Part shown: positions 59,636 to 64,000 of the stretch, piece after piece | Layout of the letters: each line of letters begins with the position of its first letter | Numbering within the stretch: position 1 is the stretch's first letter | Source of the DNA: an uncultured Actinomycetes bacterium | Lineage (GTDB): Bacteria > Actinomycetota > Thermoleophilia > Solirubrobacterales > 70-9 | Direction of reading: 5' to 3' | NCBI GenBank assembly: GCA_937907435.1 | Contig: CALCIA010000190.1 | Location: 1 to 64,000, forward strand | DNA length: 64,000 nt | The notes under the pieces: generated by a model | What the model was told of the DNA's origin: nothing | Seen by the model: the letters and a program-made list of their open reading frames with translations, nothing else | Database searches by the model: none | Position numbers and translations under genes: made by a program

Positions 59636-59886
59636 GAGCCGTCCGCCCCCTTCGCGTCGACGCCCGCCTCCGGCTCGTCCAGAAGCTGGTAAGCCCAGCC
59701 GTTCGAGAGTTTACGGGAACGAATCTTGTAGCCGCGCTGCTTCAACGACAGGATGTCGCGATAGATGGTCTGGTCGCAGACCTGGAGCCGTGAGGCGAGC
59801 GCCGGCGTCGAAAACGTGCCGGCCCGGATTAGGTCCAACAAGTTCTCTAACCGACCCGCAACGGCCAACGACCTTTCATACCTCAT
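59632..59886 (-). CDS. HTH regulator of the methyltransferase operon, 84 aa
   Basis: Single winged-helix domain: NLLDLIRAGTFSTPALASRL then QVCDQTIYRDILSLKQRGYK resembles the N-terminal HTH of DeoR/WYL-type regulators, without a C-terminal ligand domain. It is the first gene of the operon and overlaps the methyltransferase by ATGA. A controller (C) protein role, delaying nuclease expression after entry, is likely but unproven. Confidence 0.75.
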   Translation of the reverse strand: MRYERSLAVAGRLENLLDLIRAGTFSTPALASRLQVCDQTIYRDILSLKQRGYKIRSRKLSNGWAYQLLDEPEAGVDAKGADGS

Positions 59887-60053
59887 TGATCCATCCTCCC
59901 CAGCTTATCTCTAACCGGGAGTGTTAGACTTGTCAATCGTTGCGGCCCCTTCCGTCCGCGGTTCTTCCGGATGATCCCTCTAATCGGATTTAGCCGGCCT
60001 ACCCCAAACCCTCCGAATCGCATGGCCGCCTTGCGAGAATCAAGGGTGGGGTG

Positions 60054-60084
60054 GAATTCAAGAATGCCTGACTTCCGTCATTCC
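60054..60084. repeat. Palindromic direct repeat, right copy
   Basis: Copy of the unit at 55691-55721 (here GAATTCAAGAATGCCTGAC...). It lies upstream of the HTH-methyltransferase-nuclease operon, between it and the Cas4-like genes. A partly similar sequence also occurs at the very start of the window (about 5-35). Confidence 0.6.
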
Positions 60085-60144
60085 ACCATTCCACCGACAC
60101 AGGCCCCCAGTAGCCGTCACCGGGAGGCCCCGAAATGTCGAGAT

Positions 60145-60651
60145 TCACATGCTCGCCTGCCCGCAATGCGCCCGCATACCGCAGGGGCGGCACCGGCCCG
60201 GCTTCGAATCGACCGGGATCGGCATCGAGACTTTGCTGCGTGCCGCTCGGATCTGACCGGCCAGATCGAGCACCCAGGCCCGCAACCGATCGTCGTTGTC
60301 GATGCGGTGCCGCGTGCCGTCCCCGCAGATGACGAAGCCGTGGGGCGGCCTGGTCTTCAGTTCCTCCTCAATGAGGACGAAATAGACCCCCATCTGCGCC
60401 CGGTGCCAGGGTCGCAGCATGCGGGAGGATTTCCATTCCTCCGGTATGATCGTGCCTCCCACCTTGATGAGGCGGTCCGGCCTGCCGGTCAGGCCCAATC
60501 GATGCGACCGCAGAGTGATCCGATCGAGAGATATGGTTTTGCCCGCCGCCAGGCTGCGACTCCCCCGCATGCCTCGGCCCGCGAGCATCAGCAGGAGGCC
60601 CGCCAGCAAGGCCAGGACCGCCACGGCGGCCACCCAGGCCGTCAGCTCCAT
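60145..60651 (-). CDS. C-terminal half of a split Cas4-like nuclease, 168 aa
   Basis: Starts with a membrane segment (WVAAVAVLALLAGLLLMLAG) and then carries the Cas4/Dna2 nuclease core: Asp in LTGRPDRLI near residue 59, Glu-x-Lys in PEEWKSS near 72, Gln-Tyr in HRAQMGVYF near 87. Three of the four iron-sulfur cysteines follow at the end (GRCRPCGMRAHCGQ). The fourth Cys and the conserved His are missing here but are found in the upstream gene, which overlaps by 10 nt. Together the two make a complete Cas4, split at the membrane. No Cas1/Cas2 or CRISPR array is present. Confidence 0.78.
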   Translation of the reverse strand: MELTAWVAAVAVLALLAGLLLMLAGRGMRGSRSLAAGKTISLDRITLRSHRLGLTGRPDRLIKVGGTIIPEEWKSSRMLRPWHRAQMGVYFVLIEEELKTRPPHGFVICGDGTRHRIDNDDRLRAWVLDLAGQIRAARSKVSMPIPVDSKPGRCRPCGMRAHCGQASM

Positions 60652-60905
60652 TTGTGGATCGCCCAGAGCAGCAGGAGCACGGCAGCGGCCAGGATGACGA
60701 TCCGTCCCGAGGCTATCAAGAGGCTCGACGCCCGCTCGATCGCGGTGTTGCGCTCATGGTGCCTCGTGCCGGCGGCGAGGGACGCCCCATTCCCCGGAGG
60801 CAAGCCCTCGCCGTACTGGAGTCGCCATTGTTCCGGGCAATAGGTGTAGCATGCGATCTCCTGGGCGGAAACCATCTTCCCATCATGTCTCACGCCGCGT
60901 TTCAT
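60642..60905 (-). CDS. N-terminal half of a split Cas4-like nuclease, 87 aa
   Basis: The start VSAQEIACYTYCPEQWRLQY matches the Cas4 N-terminal motif with the first iron-sulfur Cys (YCP), and AAGTRHHERN supplies the conserved G..H element. It ends in a membrane segment (IVILAAAVLLLLWAIHKWS). GGAGG precedes the ATG pair at 60908/60905. It overlaps the C-terminal-half gene by 10 nt in another frame. A frameshift mutation in a single gene is the alternative, but both halves have a membrane segment exactly at the split and the overlap has the look of translational coupling. Confidence 0.72.
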   Translation of the reverse strand: MKRGVRHDGKMVSAQEIACYTYCPEQWRLQYGEGLPPGNGASLAAGTRHHERNTAIERASSLLIASGRIVILAAAVLLLLWAIHKWS

Positions 60906-60908
60906 CAT

Positions 60909-61220
60909 TCCCTCCAGTGTCCGTCGCCGAGGATCGTCCCGCTCGCGCCCGCCCAGGCGACCTGGTATCATGGGATGGCGCCGAAAAACCACGCACTCCG
61001 GTTCTATCACGCTGATTTTTTGATACACGCACATATTTCGCATTTGATCGGAATCGCCGCCGGGCCGGGCCGGCAAGCACGATTGACTCCGCCCACGCAG
61101 CACGGTAAACCATTATCCTGACAACAACTTGGGTCGACCGGGCCGGCGTCGCCCGGATTTCTGTCGTGGATGTCTTGACCCGAGAAGCCGGATATCAAAC
61201 CCCAACTAGGACGCGCACCC
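60909..61220. promoter_or_regulatory. Divergent control region between split cas4 and the helicase gene
   Basis: About 312 nt with no gene. On the plus strand TTGACT at about 61084 and TTGACC at about 61172 could be -35 boxes, but neither has a good -10 partner. A shared divergent promoter would support joint regulation of the nuclease pair and the helicase. Confidence 0.35.
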
Positions 61221-63740
61221 TTGGTCGATTTCAGGAAACGCTTATCAGGACGATCCGCGGATAAGCAGACCGACCCAGTGAAGTTGTACGACACGCTGGA
61301 TCGCGCCCACGACAAGGGGCCGCTGCGCCCGGCCCAACTTGCCGTGCTCTCCGATTGGTTCTCGAACCACCATGGCACGCGAGACAACATCGTCAAGCTG
61401 CACACGGGCCAGGGCAAGACGCTCATCGGCCTGCTCATGCTCCAGTCCCGCCTCAACGCGGGCAAGGGCCCCGCCCTCTACCTCTGCCCCGATAACTACC
61501 TGATCGATCAGACCTGCGACCAGGCAAGGCAATTCGGGATCGCCACGTGCAACGCGACCCCGGACATCCCGGAAGAATTCCTGAGCAGCACTAAAATCCT
61601 GGTGACCTCGGTCCAGAAGCTCTTCAACGGCCTGACAAGATTCGGCCTGAATCGCCAGTCCGTCGCGGTCGGCTCTTTGTTGATGGACGACGCCCATGCC
61701 TGCTCCGACATCATCCGCGAGGCGTGCCGCATCCGCATCCCGAGGGAGGAGCCCGCCTATCACGCCCTGCGCACGCTCTTCGCCGGCGACCTGGAATCGC
61801 AAGGCGTCGGCACGTTCGCCGACATCTGCAACAATCAGCGCGACGCCCTGCTGCCTGTGCCCTACTGGGCGTGGCTACCCCGCGAGGCCGAAGTCGCCCA
61901 GATCCTGTCGGACAACGCCAAGCGCGAATCCGTGAAGTTCGCGTGGCCCCTGCTCAAGGACATGCTGAGCCAGTGCCAATGCATCTTCACGGGCGTAGCC
62001 CTGGAGATCGAGCCTTACATCGCGCCGCTCTCGGCCTTCGGCTCCTATTGGGAATCCCCGCACCGGATTTTCATGTCCGCAACCGTCACCGATGACGCAT
62101 TCCTCGTCAAGGGCCTCCAGCTCAAGCCGGAGACCATCACGCGCCCGCTGAGCTACGCGAAGGAGACCTGGTCCGGCGAGAAGATGGTCCTGCTGCCGTC
62201 CCTCATCCACGACTCGCTGGACCGCGAGGCCATCGTCCAGGGTTTCGCCGGGCCCAAGCCGAAGCGGAGGCACGGAGTGGTCGGCCTGGCGCCGAGCTTC
62301 AACCGCACGCGCGATTGGGCCGCCTACGGCGCCACCGTGGCCAACAAAGACTCGGTTTCCGAGTCGATCGACCTCATGAAGAAGGGCCAGTTCGAAAAGG
62401 CGGTCGTCCTGGTGAACCGCTACGACGGCATCGACCTGCCCGACGACACGTGCCGGATCTTGGTCTTCGACTCGAAGCCCTATTCCGAAAGCCTGAGCGA
62501 CCTCTACCAGGAACTCTGCCGCCCGGACAGCGACGCCACAATGATGCGGACCGTCCGATCCGTCGAGCAGGGCATGGGCCGGAGCGTGCGCGGCGAGAAG
62601 GACTACTCGGCCATCGTGATCATCGGCCCCGACATCATCCGACTGGTCCGGGAAAAAGCGACGAGACGATACCTGTCGCCGCAGACCGCCGCCCAGATCG
62701 AGATCGGCCTGGAGATCGCCGACATGGCGAAGCAGGAGATCGAGGACGGGAAGGCGCCGGGCGACGCCTTCAACGGCGTGCTGAATCAGTGCCTGGGCCG
62801 AGATGCCGACTGGAAGGCTTTCTACGTCGAGCAGATGGACAAGGTGGCCCCGGCCGGGGCCAACGAGAACATCCTACGTCTGTACGCGACGGAACTCGCG
62901 GCCGAGCAGGCGTTCAGCGCGGGCGACTACGTCACCGCGAGCAAGACGATCCAGGCCATGCTAGACGGCGGCGCCGTGAAGCCGGCCGACAAGGGCTGGT
63001 ATCTCCAGGAGATGGCCCGCTACTACTACCAGGCGGATCGCAAGGAATCGCAGAGGCTCCAGGTGGCCGCGCATAAGAGCAATCACATGCTGCTTCGGCC
63101 CCCTTCGGGCGTCACCGTGGCCAAGCTGACGATCGTGAGCCAAGGGCGCGTCGAGCGGATCGCCGAATGGGTCGGCGAGCTGGGGACCTACGCCGACCTC
63201 AACATCCGCGTCACCGACATCCTGAACTCCTTGGTGTTCGGCACCAAGGCGGAAAAATTCGAGCACGCTCTGGACGAACTCAGCAGGGCGATCGGCTTCG
63301 CGGGCGAGAGGCCCGACAAGCAGTGGAAGGAGGGCCCCGACAACCTCTGGGCCGTCGATGCGACCCAATACCTCCTCTGGGAATGCAAGAGCGAGGTCGA
63401 CGCCACCCGAGCCGAGATCGACAAGCGGGAGGCGGAGCAGATGAACCGCTCCAGCGCCTGGTTCGACAAGCACTACCAGGGCATGAGCGTGAAGCGATTC
63501 CTGATCCACCCGACCCACACGGTGCAAAGCGCCGCCGCTTTCACGCATGAAGTCGAAGCCACGCGAGTCGCGGAACTGAGGTCGCTCGTGAAATCGGTGA
63601 GGGAATTCTTCAAATCATTCGAGTCGCAGAACTTCAAGGACCTGTCGCCCAAATACATCCAGCAGATGATCGACGCCCATCACCTCGCGGTATCGGACTT
63701 CCAAAGCGGCTATTCGAAGAAGCTCCGTCACCTGAAATGA
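61221..63740 (+). CDS. SF2 helicase with C-terminal ExK nuclease domain, 839 aa
   Basis: Two RecA-like domains: Walker [13 protein letters not shown] near residue 60, a DEAH variant [10 protein letters not shown] near 155, SAT (FMSATVTD) near 290 and motif [15 protein letters not shown] near 450. The style resembles XPD/DinG-type helicases without visible iron-sulfur cysteines. A helical region follows. The C-terminal domain near residue 720 has [17 protein letters not shown], a PD-(D/E)XK-like core (Asp, then Glu-Cys-Lys). The start is a TTG with AGGA some 10 nt upstream. It is divergent from the split cas4 genes and downstream of a restriction-like operon, so an anti-phage role is likely. 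Confidence 0.8.
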   Translation: MVDFRKRLSGRSADKQTDPVKLYDTLDRAHDKGPLRPAQLAVLSDWFSNHHGTRDNIVKLHTGQGKTLIGLLMLQSRLNAGKGPALYLCPDNYLIDQTCDQARQFGIATCNATPDIPEEFLSSTKILVTSVQKLFNGLTRFGLNRQSVAVGSLLMDDAHACSDIIREACRIRIPREEPAYHALRTLFAGDLESQGVGTFADICNNQRDALLPVPYWAWLPREAEVAQILSDNAKRESVKFAWPLLKDMLSQCQCIFTGVALEIEPYIAPLSAFGSYWESPHRIFMSATVTDDAFLVKGLQLKPETITRPLSYAKETWSGEKMVLLPSLIHDSLDREAIVQGFAGPKPKRRHGVVGLAPSFNRTRDWAAYGATVANKDSVSESIDLMKKGQFEKAVVLVNRYDGIDLPDDTCRILVFDSKPYSESLSDLYQELCRPDSDATMMRTVRSVEQGMGRSVRGEKDYSAIVIIGPDIIRLVREKATRRYLSPQTAAQIEIGLEIADMAKQEIEDGKAPGDAFNGVLNQCLGRDADWKAFYVEQMDKVAPAGANENILRLYATELAAEQAFSAGDYVTASKTIQAMLDGGAVKPADKGWYLQEMARYYYQADRKESQRLQVAAHKSNHMLLRPPSGVTVAKLTIVSQGRVERIAEWVGELGTYADLNIRVTDILNSLVFGTKAEKFEHALDELSRAIGFAGERPDKQWKEGPDNLWAVDATQYLLWECKSEVDATRAEIDKREAEQMNRSSAWFDKHYQGMSVKRFLIHPTHTVQSAAAFTHEVEATRVAELRSLVKSVREFFKSFESQNFKDLSPKYIQQMIDAHHLAVSDFQSGYSKKLRHLK

Positions 63741-63744
63741 TTCC

Positions 63745-64000
63745 TCAGATCGATATCCGTTCGACGATGTTTCGCGTGACCCGCTTCTGCCGCCGGTCGT
63801 AGAGCCCGGTCGTGCGCGGCTCGGCGTGCCCGGCGAGGTATTGCACGTCCTCCAGCGGCACGCCCTGCGTCAGAAGGTCGGTGATCGCCGTCACCCGGAA
63901 CGAATGCGGCGAGAGCCGCAGCGGCAAGCCGGCATCCTTCAGCCGGCGCTTGACCAGCTCGCAGATGGATTTCGTGGTGAGCGGATTGCCGGTCAGTTGT
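63745..64000 (-). CDS. Tyrosine recombinase (integrase), C-terminal part, cut by window edge
   Basis: The visible C-terminal 84 residues end with LSPHSFRVTAITDLLTQGVP (catalytic HxxR box) and LAGHAEPRTTGLYDRR (His and nucleophilic Tyr). The upstream sequence at the window edge reads TGNPLTTKSICELVKRRLKD, continuing the same domain, so the gene extends beyond 64,000. It is convergent with the helicase gene, 4 nt apart. Site-specific integration or resolution is the expected function, and it suggests that the defence genes belong to a mobile cassette. Confidence 0.85.
   Translation of the reverse strand, partial: QLTGNPLTTKSICELVKRRLKDAGLPLRLSPHSFRVTAITDLLTQGVPLEDVQYLAGHAEPRTTGLYDRRQKRVTRNIVERISI

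Noticed and set aside
1..64000. CRISPR arrays, rRNA and tRNA genes
   Set aside because: No regularly spaced repeats and no cloverleaf or rRNA-like sequence were found on reading; the Cas4-like genes have no array or other cas genes beside them.

Overview
The window is high-GC DNA (AT-rich only at a few promoter patches) that looks like an accessory replicon or integrated mobile element of a planctomycete, probably of the Isosphaeraceae/Gemmataceae type. This is an inference from protein style (CHAT-TPR proteins, two-gene RND metal pumps with YHS/CPMHP domains, Cys-rich copper-storage proteins), not from a marker gene. I see no rRNA, tRNA, CRISPR array, replication initiator or VirB-type secretion channel.

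Region 1 (about 1-24,950) is a conjugation/maintenance backbone. It carries a VirD4/TraG coupling protein, ParB, several small membrane or hypothetical proteins, an ArdC antirestriction protein, a MobF relaxase-helicase, a small DNA methyltransferase and a giant methyltransferase-helicase of the DarB-like kind. An accessory block at 6.6-11.7 kb holds three unrecognised genes facing a TPR-CHAT (caspase-like) protease. Palindromes at 12.1 kb (before ardC) and 16.7 kb (between the relaxase and its divergent neighbours) are the best candidates for leading-region/oriT signals.

Region 2 (about 25-55.4 kb) is a metal-resistance island. It has two complete HME-RND efflux systems (adaptor, pump, outer-membrane factor), each preceded by a small secreted Cys-rich protein and a closely similar promoter. 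It also holds an APC-type P1B ATPase, two four-helix Cys-rich copper-storage proteins (one interrupted by an in-frame TGA), CPMHP/YHS proteins, and a SpoIIE-type phosphatase. A MerR-controlled operon encodes a CcdA-like membrane protein, HMA chaperones, a YPC-type P1B ATPase and a [2Fe-2S] protein. Its operator is almost a textbook mer operator, but no merA is present. The middle (34.4-37.1 kb) is a scar zone: a frameshifted small gene, an ATPase remnant, an IS3-family element, an IS4-type transposase remnant and a 5'-truncated gene. Two MITE-like elements lie at 47.2 and 55.4 kb.

Region 3 (about 55.7-64 kb) looks like a defence island ending at a tyrosine recombinase cut by the window edge. 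It has a three-gene operon (HTH regulator, N6-adenine methyltransferase, PD-(D/E)XK nuclease) bracketed by short direct repeats. Next comes a Cas4-like nuclease that is split into two overlapping membrane-anchored genes. Divergent from these is a superfamily-2 helicase with a C-terminal ExK nuclease domain. The split Cas4 plus helicase-nuclease pair is my best candidate for an undescribed system.

The parts combine as a transferable element that carries its own partition, mobilisation and antirestriction functions, with metal detoxification and nucleic-acid defence as cargo.
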